A DNA stretch of 64,000 nucleotides. It comes from Macropodus opercularis (lineage: Eukaryota > Chordata > Actinopteri > Anabantiformes > Osphronemidae). The DNA lies in NCBI GenBank assembly GCA_030770545.1, contig CM061090.1, positions 12,839,501 through 12,903,500 of the forward strand, written 5' to 3'. The position numbers and the translations under genes were made by a program. Of this stretch, positions 11,611 through 24,614 are shown piece by piece. The notes under the pieces were generated by a model. That model had not been told where the DNA came from. It ran no database searches and saw only the letters and a list, made by a program, of their open reading frames with translations. Numbering within the stretch: the first letter of the stretch is position 1; each line of letters begins with the position of its first letter.

Positions 11611-14600
11611 AACGCTAATTAACACACAACTAAACGTGTTCAGTCCGCAGCCTCAATTTTCTCCAGTGCTGGTTATAGCCCCGCGTGCCACTCTTAGCAT
11701 TTACAGGATATGGAATCGAGTTCTACATCTGCTTTCGATCATACTGCACGATCTCCATCAGCTGATGGAGGCTGTTGTTCCATATGAGACTTCTGCTTTT
11801 TTTGTGCAGTAATCAGTCCCAAGTTGCTTTTATAACTTCTCTGCCTTTGTGTCTGTGGGTGAACTTGTCTGAGAGGAAGCTTCTGTTTCAGGCAGATCCC
11901 ATCCTGCACAGGCTGAGAAAGCTGGAACACTGGCAGGTTTAAACCTGGTGATTTTAGTGCGATTTTGCAAGTTGTACAAACTGCAAGTGAAAGTGCAGCT
12001 GGCCCAGGTACAGTAGTGACACAACATTCCTCTAGCAGGCAATAACATGTCTATAAATCTGTCCGGGCAAACTCACAAAACATGACTTTGTACAACTGTG
12101 CACACGGGCAAGTCTTGGTTTACGTACTGAAACGCAACAGACTTGTTGAGGAAGGACTCACACCTACAGTAATAACAGCAATAGAGAGGGAGAGAGATAT
12201 TCACATCAGCAAGAGACAAAGTGAGAGAGAACAACGTATGCAGTAACACACACATGCTGTAAAAAATACACGGTGGCTTTGCTCAGAGCGACACTTAATT
12301 TGTTAATAGCTGATTAGATATTCATGCTGAATTAGCCAGCACTTAATTTACACCTCGTGTGTGAGTGTGTCAAGGTTGTGTTGTAGCTGTGTGTCCGTGG
12401 CATGGACACGCAGAGCAACATGTGCACACACCTGCTGGATTCCCCTGCCGATCAGATGACACAGTGTTACTGTATTCTTCTCTTTCCTCCAGTTGCCCTT
12501 GACAACGATAGGAAGGTAGGGCGAAAGGATGGAGTGCAGGGAGGGACTGAAGAAGACAACCAAGGACAAAAACACACATGTACACACCGGCCTAGATCTG
12601 ACAGTGGAAATCAACCTTTTTCTCTGTGCCTTTAAAATATATTAGGTGTTTGACCACAGTGTCCCAGAATCCAAGGTGATTTATGTGGATTGCTTTGTTC
12701 TGACAGTCTAAAAGTCTTCTAATACTGAGCCTCTAATACTATATTTGACAAAATGTTATCATCAGCTCACTGCGTCATCAATGGACTCTCGTTCAGCACT
12801 GATGACAGAACCTGATGGTGTTTTTTTGTTGTTGTTGTTGTTGTTGGGGCAAATTTATTTCATGTCACGTTCAATTTTCAATTAGGGAGAGCAGGAGCAG
12901 ATGTGCACAGTGTCTCACAAACACACACACACGTCCTTGGAAATCTCCCAGGGAGCTGCTTACAGGTTGTCAAATCTCCTCCCTACTCCATCCAAGTAGC
13001 ACACAGCAGGAGCAGCAATCAGCGCTGAGCAATAAAAGAAACTGATAACAAAGACATAATTAATGCCTCTATGTTACGTATCAAATTGAAGGGAAATTAC
13101 CGCACGCTCATCATCACGCACATAGAAGCATAATGTCTGCACTAATCTTTCACAAGCAGTTATCCTTCATACCCCATATTTATCGTTAAAAATCTGTAGC
13201 TAACATATTGCAGGAATTACATCTGCTTTGAATGTTCATCTACTGTTTTTAATCAATATTTCCACATTCTGATTATTCTTATATCTTAAATATGTGTATT
13301 CAAGAGTTCATGTCTGTATGTTTAATATGAAGCTAGCACCAACGGCTTGTTAGCCCTTCTGCTGAGGAAGACTCTTGAAGACCACTTTGATGTGCAAGGG
13401 CCTTGGTTACAGAGGACAAAGGCAGCTGAGCTGCATGTTAATACTATACACCACTCTCACTGCTAGCCAGTACCAGTGCAGTGGGCAAACAGATTAGAAA
13501 TCAACATTAGCTATGTGTTTAATATTCACATTTAAATTAGTATTGAATGGTTCTAAAAATGATAAAAAAAAAATATGGCAAACGTAGTTCAATGTAATTT
13601 ACAAGAACTATTTCTGCTTTTTACTCCCACAGTGTTACGAAGAAGCATTAAGTCTCTTATTTACCTTCTTTTAGCTATGTTTTGGTCCCTATTGACTCCT
13701 GTTATGTGCTCTTTTATTGCTGCACAGTGTTCGGCAGTTATAGGTGACCGGTGTCTTAGCTGTACAGTATAGTGGCCGTAGCTACAGCGTTCCTACAGAA
13801 AGGTTTGGTTCAACTGTGACTTCATTCACAGTTTCATAGTTTTCACATCATTATTTGATGTATTAATATTATAAAAATATCTACTCATGGTCTCTATCAC
13901 TATGGAGTCTGATTGGAGTTATGAGACCACTTGATGACAGATAGGACAGTTCTGCGGTCATCCACCACCCTACAACGCCCTCCCCACACACAGTCTAAAT
14001 CAGTACAAAGAACATGGAATGGTTACATCAGTTCCCAAAATAAGCCTTCACACACATATCTACAATGATTCACTGCTTTTTTAACAGTTGTGTGGAAAAA
14101 AAACATTTCCCTCTATTCATACTTATTCATAAACTCTCATTTTCCAATTGCTTGACCCAAAGCAAAAAAAAAGTTCCAATATTATATTTAACATTTCAAC
14201 CAACACTGGTCAATGATGTGACATAATTCTGTGACTAAAAGAAAAATAGCTACCGCATCAGTCACCCTCAGTCTGTATTATGGAACCACGTTTATACAAA
14301 TGTGGTAACAAATGTTGAGATTGTTTTACTATATCTATATAAAAATACACTCTACACTATAAATATACTATATGCCACATTGCAATGCCTCACATGGATC
14401 TTTATAATAATGTTGTGAATGACACTCAGACATACTTAAAGTGAGATAAAGCATCAACGAACAGCCTTTGTTCTAGTGCTTTCTGCTGCTTAGTATTTAA
14501 GTTTTTGGAACACAAAGGCCCACAACAGTATTTGCTCCCTGATGCAAATCCTCCTAATTGTTTCTGAACTGACCTCCTCATTAACCCTGAGACACTGAAG

Positions 14601-14845
14601 ACTAACAGACTCTGCAAATGACCAGCATGCTTTTAAAAGGTCATTAAAGGGTTGGAGGAACATTGTTTCAATTGATCAGGAGTCCAACCAGGGATTATTG
14701 ATCCAGGAATGATGTGAATTAAGGAGATAAACGAAAAGATGAATGGTGCTGCAGCTCCTCAGCAATTCCGCTAATCTGGGATCAGGCTCCTCACATTCAA
14801 TACCGTGTCCTACTAGCTATTAGCAAGCATTTCATTTAGTCCTTA

Positions 14846-14888
14846 ACACACGCACACACACGCACGCACACACACACACACACACACC
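14846..14888. repeat. (AC)n microsatellite, interrupted
   Basis: An AC dinucleotide run interrupted by CGC triplets, about 43 bp. Confidence 0.9.
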
Positions 14889-17800
14889 ATGTTACTGTGT
14901 TGTTATGCTGCCACCTAGTGATTTATTCCACCAGAAAGAAAACAACTACAACATCAACTTTGTGTGCAGACAGAAAATGCAAATAGAAAATAAAACAACC
15001 ACTACAAAGGAGAAGAAGAAAATGAAGAAGAAGAAGAAGACAGCAACCAGTTATCACTGTAAATTAAAAGACAGGCTGTTTGAGAGCATGAATTATTAAT
15101 AGTGCAAGATTTCCCCTTTGATCTGTGAGACGGGATAATAACTGGTAGGGCTAATGAGGCAGAAAACCAGAGCACACAGCAGCAGACAATGCATCAGCTG
15201 TTAGATAAGTTCAGTCATAATGTCAGCGTGTAATGTAACATCCTACTGCCTTACATTCAGGGTTTTACAGCATTCAACGAAAGAGTTAGCAGCAAGAGGT
15301 CTGACTCCTGGAGAACTAGCAGCTGAATGCACTTTTCTTACTGCACTTTTCTATATGTAGTACAAACAGAAGGAGAGGATGCAGGGTATGTAGCTTTTTG
15401 CAACGACATAAAACAGCAAGAACTTTGGAAATCCTAATTATTTTAGCTTAGTTTCATTTTGTAGATTTTGTATTTGATAAATGCTTTAAATTCTCAGTAC
15501 ATATCTGAATTTCTAAAGGAGTAAAGGAAAGGGAAAACTGAACTGAGGTACAGTTTGAGCCTCTGCACCACTAAAATCTATCGAAGCTATAAACACCAGG
15601 ATGAAATACATAGATCAGGAACATTTGAGTCATCTGCCATTTCAAGTTGAGCTTAATGCAGGAGCCAAATTTCACCGGCTCCGACTTTGACCATTACAGG
15701 TGAACAAAAGGAGGAGGCAGTTTAGAAGTCAATAATGTGAGCAGGAGCAAACACACACGCGCACCCCCCCCCACACACACACACAGAATAGGAGACAAAG
15801 AGGCTGTTGTGTGTCTGGCTGGCCTGGCTTTTCACCGTGCTGGTTTCCATGAGAACACAAGACCGAGGGAGCGAACAGGTGGTCACCTCAAAGAGCACAG
15901 CGACACATCCTGTTAGCTTTTACAACCAGGCTGGACACGCTGGACACCGACAAAGAGCCGCTGATGAAGCAACAGGCGGCCGCTCGAGTTTGCTACAACA
16001 CGTCTTCCGTCACCTGTCTGTCACCACCAATGGTTTCAGTGGTGCAGTAGTATTAAAAGTCCACTGGGATCCATCACATCACTTACGGTGAAATCCAGTA
16101 CGTTTGAACGTAGTCTTAGCTGATTTGAGTGTTATGTCTATTCGGTGGTCTAACAAAATTTTAACATTAATTGTGATTTAAAACTTTCCGGTATCCATAA
16201 TTATATTTTGGATAGAGCAAAATTATTTTATTGTAACCATTTCAAGATACAGTTGGGTGACTACAGGCTACATTATATTCGTATGTGTACACGTGGGTAC
16301 ATTAATTAATTTGCTATAGATAAAGGTAAGAGTGTACAGAACATGAAAATACAATTATTTAAAATCATATAAAAAAGCAAACAAATGCCACTTGCTCACC
16401 AGGAGACAGTGGAGGTGGAAAACTCCCTTTAAAAGTAAAGACACACAACTACACAGAAGAGACACAACGTTAGTTACTTGTGTTTGTTAGGCTGTTGGAA
16501 TGAATTAAATGGGTTTTGGTGAGAATGAAACTCTGATGAAGATATACAGTACCAATAACAGTTAATAGCTGGAATAGTAGTACAGTAATAGCGGTACTTA
16601 ATGATGGCATCGAGGTAACCACACAGAGGTGTAAACCTCAGTGTGGTTTACCGCACCTCCAGCAGGAAGCTCATTTCCACATTACAGTATAATTATGTGC
16701 AGCACACTACCGGTGGAATCATTATTAGAAAAACGTGATCATTCATCTCCTTTTAACAACACCACCACCAGCGCTGCAGAAGCAACAGAGTGAAGCGCAC
16801 TCACACAGTGAATTAAAATGTCATTTTGCTGCGTATTCTGCTGAGAATAACAACAATCTGCACGGCTCAGAGAGACGCACTGCATTTACGACTTGTATTA
16901 ATTAAACACAGTATATAAACACTAATTTTTCTTCTGTGTCGTTACTCCCTCAGCTAAATGATGCCTCAACAAGCTGCAGGGATTTATGGCTCGTGTGTGA
17001 GGGCCCTTCAGTAAATCTTTAAATGCATAGTTTGAAACTGAGGACTGTCTTCTTAATCAGTGAGTCGCTTTCGTGCTTAAGTAAAGTGTCATCGACGAAG
17101 ATCGAGAATACTCACACCACGCTCACATTCCCCGATGCATCATGTTATACATGGTTAAGTCCCTGAACTCCACAGACTTCTGTCCATTTACTGATGGATG
17201 TTGGCTGGTGATTGTAAACCCCCCTTAAAAAGCTACAACCCTTTGATCGGAGTGGAACGTTGAATGTGCGCAGTACATTTTTAAAGCTATACAGTAGAAG
17301 ACGATGGTTGTTTGAGTATTTCACAGTAAAGACATTTGCTCTGAAAACAACGTGGAGAGCTCTGAAGAGCGTACGTGACTAGCTGAACAACCTTGGCAGT
17401 GCAAAGACATTCTTTTCCAAAGGTATTTGAAAAAGTTAACGGTGAATTAGTTAAGGGTCAGAGTTTCAGGTCCATCTACTACACGTTTTAATCTAAAAAG
17501 CAATGACATGTTACACTTTAGTGTGTTGTACCGGTGGGTATCTTTGTTGTTTCTCATAGCTCCGCTGACTGCCCTGCATCATTCACCACTACTGGGACGA
17601 ACTAGCTTCAAGGTCATTTCACCGACCGCCAGCGTTGGCCCTCAGATGACAAACCTAGTTTGATGTTCAACAACCATGTGTAGCTCTAATGTCCAGGTGT
17701 CTATAAACATGTGAGTCTAATGTAGTGTGGTGTACGTATGAGAACTTCAAGACAGTTCAAGACAGCTTTATAAACCAGTTAGCAATGATCAAACAAAGGA

Positions 17801-19261
17801 AGCAAGGAGGGAAATAAACAAATACGCATCGCATGTCATTTGAAAAGCTAAGGAAAGAACAAGCATGCTCTGAATCATCATGACTTAACATCACAGATCT
17901 AAAGGCTCCACATGTTTCCTCCTGACAGATGGCAGACATCATATTTCTGAGGAGGCACATGTCTGAGGGAGCAGACTGTGAATCATTCGAGAAATAAGCC
18001 ACACATCCTACAATACAAACACAGAAACAAGGTTCCTACATTGGAATAAATTAATTCCACCTACTCACAAAATCATTAAAGCGAAAGGAAAAAACAGTTA
18101 CCTCTTAATGGAGTATAATTAAAATCAGCCATGTAAAGGTGACAGATATTACAGATAACAGATCATCACTAAGGTTGTATTTGAGAAGATTAATATTCTG
18201 GAGTTATGAGACATTTCAAAACTAGAGGCATCAGTGGGTGTACTGCATGGCTGATGCGTCTGTGTTATGTAACTCTGGGCAGTGTGTGTTTGCATGTACA
18301 TCCACCTTTACACACCAATTAATGAGTGACAGAGGTGATAATTAGAACAAAGCGGCTCTAGCTCACGTACAGTGTCCACGGCTGCAACAGCCTGTTACAC
18401 AAGTAGCAACTGTGTTGTTATTGTCGTTTTGCTACGTGTGGGGTGTGCGAGTGTAGGTGCACGGAAGGCATGTGCAACACAGACCAGTAAAAAACTATGT
18501 GAGATCACGCCTTCCCACACACACGCTAATATACACACCCAGGAGGAGGAGGAGGCGGCAGAACAAAGCGAATGAAAGGGGTCAGAACACAAATATAACA
18601 AGTTCAATCGCTTTCATCGTCGATATAATATGGTCACATTTTATTTTGTGTTGAGTTTGGTGGCTTTCTATCAACGTGTTTGACCAGACAGCTGCATTTA
18701 GGCTGCAGGCTCAGACTACACAGCCACAGACAGCAGCTGTCAGCGCAGCAGCTGCAAGAAAGACATTTGTTCTCACTGCGTTTTGCTTGTTGTAGTCTCT
18801 GTGGAAAACAATAAGGCCTCAGTCCTTCTTTTTCTCTGAATAAAGGATAATGGGTGTTGTCTGTTCTGTGATGCAGGTTTCAGGTACAGGTTTCAATTAT
18901 CCTGCAAATGTCCTGAACTAATAGACGGTGGAAGAAAAGGAAGCGTTTTATTGTGGTTTATATTATTAGACAGGAAGGAAGGAATAAAGTTTCTCTCAAC
19001 AAAAGCATGCAGAAATGTAACTTTGTCTGACATGCAGGTCAGATTACACTTAAAACCAATGAATACCACTATAACTAAACTACAGACTCCCCTTTTATGC
19101 GGTCAGACTTGTGAGAATGAACCATAGCACGTGTTCATTGTTTTCCTTCTCTCAGAGTTCGTGTCAGGACAGTAAGAGCTCGTTAGAGCTGAGTGACAGA
19201 CCCCAAGAGACCCACGATTAACTTGATTGTGAGAAATCACAAAGACTGACACACGCAAACA

Positions 19262-19263
19262 CC

Positions 19264-19294
<31 letters not shown>

Positions 19295-19295
19295 A
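19262..19295. repeat. Poly-C (19) followed by (AC)n
   Basis: Nineteen consecutive C residues run directly into an AC dinucleotide array. Such homopolymers are prone to length errors in sequencing. Confidence 0.9.
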
Positions 19296-19725
19296 ATGCT
19301 GTCTTCTATCAGCATCAAAGCTGTTCATCCAGTGAATGAGAAGACTGCACTATTTTTATCTGACAGCCCCGTGTGGCTCTCACGTCGCCCATGTTGGCAG
19401 TAATGTGTCCTGACAGGTGTGTGTGTGACTGTGTGTTTGCGTGTGTGCCAGATAATAGTGGCGTGGCTCAGTGGGGTCCTAACCCACAGCTGCTCACAGT
19501 GACAACAGGCTGTCTGATTGCATCACATATTTCAATACCGCCCCTCTATCGCCAGCAAAAATGAACTTTTGTTTTCAGGAATCCTAAGAGTCAATGCAAA
19601 CAAAAACAAATAAATACGTAATACGTGAATAAATACGTGTCTCCACACTGGCTACTGATAAGAGCTTTAAATGCGTTAACATGCCAGTGCTTACGTCTTG
19701 TTTTCTGCTGCCTCCAAGTGGCTAT

Positions 19726-20251
19726 GGAAAGCCTTTTCAGTATTAATCACACGTCACTGATATCAGACTACATTTTCAAACAGTAGTTACACTTACTTGT
19801 TGGATATGTGCTACTTGACTGTAGTAGACAAACAAAAACGCTTACAACTGGTGAGATAAGAACTAGGTAAGGGCAAAAAAAAAGTACTGGTTGACTAGTC
19901 ATTTCTTTTTTGGCCTTACCAGTTGACTAGTGGGGTTTAACAAGCTTACTAGCTAGTCAAGGACCAAAACCTCACTAGTTAACCACTGACGTTTCGTGTA
20001 GTAAAATTGTTGCTTGTTATGTTTGAATATCATAGTTGCTACTATTCGTTTCTTTCAACTAGTGAGTAACTAGTGCATTTTGTTATTTAAACTAGTTTAC
20101 TAGTACACATTTGTTACCCCACACAAGTTAACTAGTGAAACCTTTTGTTCCACTAGTATAGTCAAGCTGCAAACTGCAGCCCCGATATATATCTGAATAG
20201 CATGTACATATAGTAAACTAGTGTTATAACATCATGTTTGATGTCAATGTA
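19726..20251 (+). repeat. ACTAGT-rich dispersed repeat, copy A
   Basis: About 525 bp whose reverse complement recurs at 23892-24614. Shared blocks, in order, are the AAAGCCTTTTCAGTATTAAT block, the TACATTTTCAAA block, the GGGCAAAAAAA block, the ACTAGTCAAGGACCAAAAC region, and CCACTAGTATAGTCAAGCTG with the GCAAACTGCAGCCC segment, finishing in GTGTTATAA and GCATGTTTGATG-like sequence. The hexamer ACTAGT occurs around ten times in the last 340 bp, against less than one expected. No coding capacity was seen. It could be a non-autonomous DNA transposon or a satellite-derived fragment; the family is not recognised. Confidence 0.75.
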
Positions 20252-23200
20252 AGTACCCACCTCACAAAACATTAGCAACCTCCAATAAAAGCTACTCCAC
20301 TATCTGCTCAGCCATACAGCAGAGAAACGTCTCAGCAGGTGTAATGTCTAACTAAACATGGCTGAAGTCACCGTAGGGACAAATAGAAGGTTTAGGAAGT
20401 TTATCACCTGAGTTTATTTGCTTCGTTCTGTATTTATGTGTATGTTTGTCTATGTCATTCTCCTGTTATTATTATCCTTTATTGTCTCTTTATTGTTTTC
20501 TTTACTGTGCTCAGAGCAATATTCTTCCCAATAACAGAGTTTCACACTGGTGAGAAGTTTTGAGCAGAAACTCCACATCAATCAAGAGTGAACACACATT
20601 TAATCTGCTCTCACCATGAACTGACTGGTGAAGCTGTAGCTTTAGGCTAGAAGTCATCAGTGTGATGTAATGTGAGTCCTGTATACCGTAGTACAGTGGT
20701 AGGAGGCTTTATGTGAGCTCCTTTATGTTGGCTCACTGGTCACGGTGACTTTCTGACCCTGTTGTTTGTGTCTGTGTATTCATGACGACAGCCCTCCGGT
20801 GGTGTTTTATTAATGACGTTGTACAAGCCTGTTTGTTGTGTTGATGTTTCGTACCCTCAGTCGTGAACCAGACCTGACAATATTTACAGTAAGAAAATGG
20901 ACCAGATCTAAGATTTAAGGAGTTGGTGTAAGAGAAACAAAACCAGGTGTGGAGCATGTGGAGCTGGCTGCTCAGGTAGTGGATTCAGTCAGATGGTTGG
21001 TCTCTATGTTCCTCTCATCCAGGAAGATAGCTACAAGTGAGGAACATTCATTTCCCAGGTTCTTTATAGTACGTATTTTAAGAGGATCCTTTCTTAAAAT
21101 GATGCTGGAAACTACTGTGACACCTGGAGGCTTTTTAATTAGTAATTGACAAGCGAGGATTTGAGGAAAATACTGATCCTTCATGTTTCATTTCAGGCTG
21201 TGTGTCAGAACAAGTAATGAATGTAATGTAATGTATGAATGTATGTAGTGTAGCGTTCAGTCACAAACTACTTTACCTGTGCTCAGAACTACAACAGACA
21301 GAAAGGCCCATGGGGGGCGGTATACAGTAATAAAACGAAATGGTGCAAATCAACTCACTGTGACTGAACAGTGAGTTGATTTGCACCATTTGTGTCAAAG
21401 TGGGATATTGCCGTCATCACCATTACCAAGTCTCATTTATAGCCCACTCTGCTGCAATAACCCACCGTGGGGAGATGAACTGCTCACTCCTACTCATGCA
21501 GGTGGACTCTTAGTCAGATAAGACTCGGTGAAGCAAGGGTTCGACAAACAGATCTGAAACACTGAGAGGAGAGTTACTCATTTAGCTAATGCTGGGTACG
21601 CAGCTGTTTAAAGATCACATTTAGAGTTATTGCTGCAACAAATGTGCTCATCTCTGTGGCAACAATCCCAATATAGTGATTTCTTCCAGGGGGATTCACT
21701 GTTGATTTACTAGAATAATGACACTGTATCCAAAATAGTTTTGTCATTGCTTCACTGCTTCCCATTGGAGACATCAACCACACACACACGTGCGTAATGA
21801 TGGGTGGACTGTGAGGGCTCAGGTCCCTGTCCTTTACCTAAATTAACCAGCTACCAATTAACTCTCTGGTGTCTTAACTATTTCCCCCTAATGGTATTAC
21901 ATAAAATATCTTTTGATATATAAATACTTGTCATATAAACATTTGGTACTTTAAGGTACAAGGAAGTAACTTGTATCAGTTTTCCTCAGGAGACAATAAT
22001 GTCACATTACATAAAATAATTAGAGTTGATCATATAGATTTTAACTCATGTTTCGGTTCACATCACTGTTTGCACTTTGTCAGTTAGTTTTGTATACCAG
22101 CATGTGTTTGTTGCGTTATTGTTGATGTAATGATTCTTGACTCACTTTCAACTTCATTAGTTAGATGAATGTATTACTGAACTATTTTTTTCCTCCACCT
22201 GTTTCTTAAAATGTATCTGGTTCTTGCCATGTTCTCTGTTATGGGGTTTGAGGGGGTTCAGTAGTATGAACAAATGTGGGAGTCATGTGACGGAAGATGA
22301 AAAGTAATTATATCAGTTAACTTTCAGGGTCTCTAAAGGTTACAGACTAAATTTTACTATGTATGAGCCAAATCCATATTTTAAGTTTTAATATATATTT
22401 TATTTGTAAATGTTACAAAACAAAAAGTGAAAAAAGAAAAGAAAATTGCCAGTATCTAGTGCCTGCTTAGGTCCTTTGCCTCCTGTTTACGTTTATTGTT
22501 TAGCCTCAGCACTTGTTTAAGTCATTATATGCTTGGAAATTTAAGAACATTTCAAGAAAATCTATCCAGCACTGTTATGCTTAGTTCATGCTTGACTTTG
22601 ACATGAGGGACATTGTACATTTCCCTCAACCAAAGGCTCTGTAGTCCATTAATTTGTTCTCTTTCTGCCCTCCCCCTTTCCTCTTGACCTTTAATCAAAG
22701 CAGAATTATGGCTCCCTAGAGCCACTGCTAACTGCACCATCACACACACCGACAGTGCTGCAGGGATTTGTTGCTTCTGAAAAGTCTGTGTCCTCGTCCT
22801 AATCCTACATCAGGATGCTGAATAATGCATGCGAGTCTCCATTTGGGAATGAAACTGCAGCGCCACTTGTGATTCAGCGTGTGATTCAGTCTCAAACACA
22901 GCTGTTTATGACCTTACGTCTGCTGAGGCAAGAAGTACGGAACGATGCAGGAAACCCTTCAGCGTGACAAGATCGACGACAAGCCAGGTCACAGCTTCAG
23001 ATTTAAAAACGAGAAAATGGCAGAACCTGATTCCGCACTGATACACACACAGACCAGCATTTGTTCACTAATCACCTTAGACCACATTGTGTATGCTGGA
23101 CATATACAAATCCACTATTTCAACAACCCAGATCTATGGAGTCACAAACTCATTTCAGCCATGGTGTTTATTATCTGTGTGTACATTCAAACTTGAAAAG

Positions 23201-23637
23201 GCCGACTAACACATGCAGTTAATCCCAAACAGACAAATCATAATGTGCAATATATCACAGCTACTGTATGTGACCAGGTCGGTCAACAGAAACGTTGCAG
23301 AGGAAGAATGTGCATTTCACTCACCCTGTATGAAGAGGAAGGCATTTCTCCTGTCTGTCACGCAGGTGAAGAGGTCAGTGATCAGGTCATAGAGGCCTTA
23401 AACTCTCCACAACCACAGAGTCAGAGTCTACTTCGTGTGGACTGACAAGTTCATCCTGTCCACACATGATCCTCAGATGCGTTTTCTTCTTGTTATGCAT
23501 ACAGTAAATATGAGCTCTGCCATATGTTGGACAAGGCTTTCAAAATACTGTACATGCTGGGGTGTAGGTAAGCAGCTAGCAACTGTGCACAACATAATTT
23601 ACCTTATTAAAAGTCTGAAAGGCTCCTTTTGACGTGA
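20252..23637. other. Unique DNA between the two inverted ACTAGT-rich repeats
   Basis: About 3.4 kb with no recognisable gene. It contains the perfect 23-bp hairpin at 21338-21391, a short ATGTAATGTA-type tandem near 21218-21245, and otherwise AT-rich sequence. All open frames are short and unlike known proteins. Confidence 0.5.
21338..21391. repeat. Perfect 23-bp inverted repeat (hairpin, 8-nt loop)
   Basis: The left arm 21338-21360 is exactly complementary to the right arm 21369-21391, separated by the loop TGACTGAA. No mismatches occur and pairing stops at both outer edges. It lies in noncoding DNA and is much longer than expected by chance in this window. It could be a foldback relic, a small RNA hairpin, or a template-switch mutation product. 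Confidence 0.92.
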
Positions 23638-23890
23638 CGTCAATGGATCATCACAGAGCATCAGGACAAGACGAGGCAAGGCCAGGGTAACATCCACCAA
23701 GATCACGTAACTCTCAGCACGAACCGACAACGACAGGAACATAGAGGGGAGCTTAAAGACTAAAACTAAACAGGAAATTAACAACAGGTGTAACTAATGA
23801 TTACGCACAAGAGGAGCACGCGACCTCACACAGACAAGGACACACAGAGAACACGGTGCCCTCCTGAGATCCGAGGGCCGGACTGTGACA
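23638..23890 (-). mobile_element. LTR-like retrotransposon relic
   Basis: Read on the minus strand the segment opens with TGTCACAGTCCGGCCCTCGG and continues with GC-rich then T-rich blocks (CTCTGTGTGTCCTTGTCTG, CTGTTTAGTTTTAGTCTTTA). This is the style of a fish Ty3/gypsy-type LTR or a related element end, and it is compositionally unlike both flanks. No internal coding region or second LTR is present, so if real it is a solo or partial copy. It abuts the ACTAGT-rich copy B directly at 23890/23892. The family assignment rests on resemblance only. Confidence 0.45.
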
Positions 23891-23891
23891 A

Positions 23892-24614
23892 TTACATATC
23901 ACTGGCATCAAACATGCTTTTATAACACTAGTTCACCATATGTACATGCTATTCAGATATATCAGGGCTGCAGTTTGCAGCTTGACTATACTAGTGGAAC
24001 AAAAGGTTTGCCTCTCAAATTCAAAAGAGATGAGCCAACCAACCAAAATTCTTTGGTTTTTCATTATTCCACCCAGTTTGTTTGCATATCATCACACTAG
24101 TTATGCTTGTAAACACATTACATTTAGTTTGAATATTCATAAAGGAGGAAATGTAATTGAATGGTAATATTACAATTTAACAGAGCTTTTACAGTTTGCC
24201 ATTGGGAGACATTTGAATTGTCAGGGAGACATTTGAATTGTCAGGACTGGTGCCTGCTTTCATCTGAAGGATAGAAAAGGCATTTTCTGACAATAAATCA
24301 CTGCCGTTCATGCAGGAATAGGAAAAGTTTGTTTCGCCCCCTTTCCAACATCCTTCCTTACATGTACAGTAGTCCAGCTAGCTGTGGTCTTTATGACTTT
24401 TACTAGTTGACAAGCAGATAAAAAAGCATCACTAACTAGTAAGATCAATACAATTTAAGTGGTTAACTAGTTTTGGTCCTTGACTAGTTAACTAGTACGA
24501 TTGTTAAACTCCACTAGTCAACTAGCAAGGGCAAAAAAATAAGTGTTTAGGGAACTATTTGAAAATGTAACCTGATATCAGGGATATGTAATTAATACTG
24601 AAAAGGCTTTTCAT
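23892..24614 (-). repeat. ACTAGT-rich dispersed repeat, copy B (inverted relative to copy A)
   Basis: The reverse complement matches 19726-20251 at both ends and in the ACTAGT-rich core. It is longer, because the interval of about 24010-24420 has no clear counterpart in copy A and includes a 20-bp tandem duplication at 24204-24243. ACTAGT occurs about nine times. Clear matching blocks are 23921-24005 and 24465-24614. Confidence 0.72.
24204..24245. repeat. 20-bp direct tandem duplication
   Basis: The unit GGGAGACATTTGAATTGTCA occurs twice head to tail without mismatch, inside the non-shared part of ACTAGT-rich copy B. Confidence 0.92.

Larger units (their letters stand above)
11611..19725. 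other. Intergenic DNA between the DGK-like gene and gpr12 (left part)
   Basis: No exon with convincing splice sites and recognisable protein was seen. The stretch holds (TTG)n at 12828-12846, an (AC)n tract at 14846-14888, (AAG)n at 15011-15041, an AC/C-rich patch at 15755-15786 and C19(AC)n at 19262-19295. Several AT-rich homeodomain-motif patches (12290-12355, 14630-14830) look like candidate conserved noncoding elements. Open frames here are short and match no family I know. Confidence 0.5.

Noticed and set aside
11126..11612. Overlapping 131-132 codon frames on both strands in the DGK promoter region
   Set aside because: Open on both strands because of GC-rich and GA-repeat DNA; no recognisable protein.
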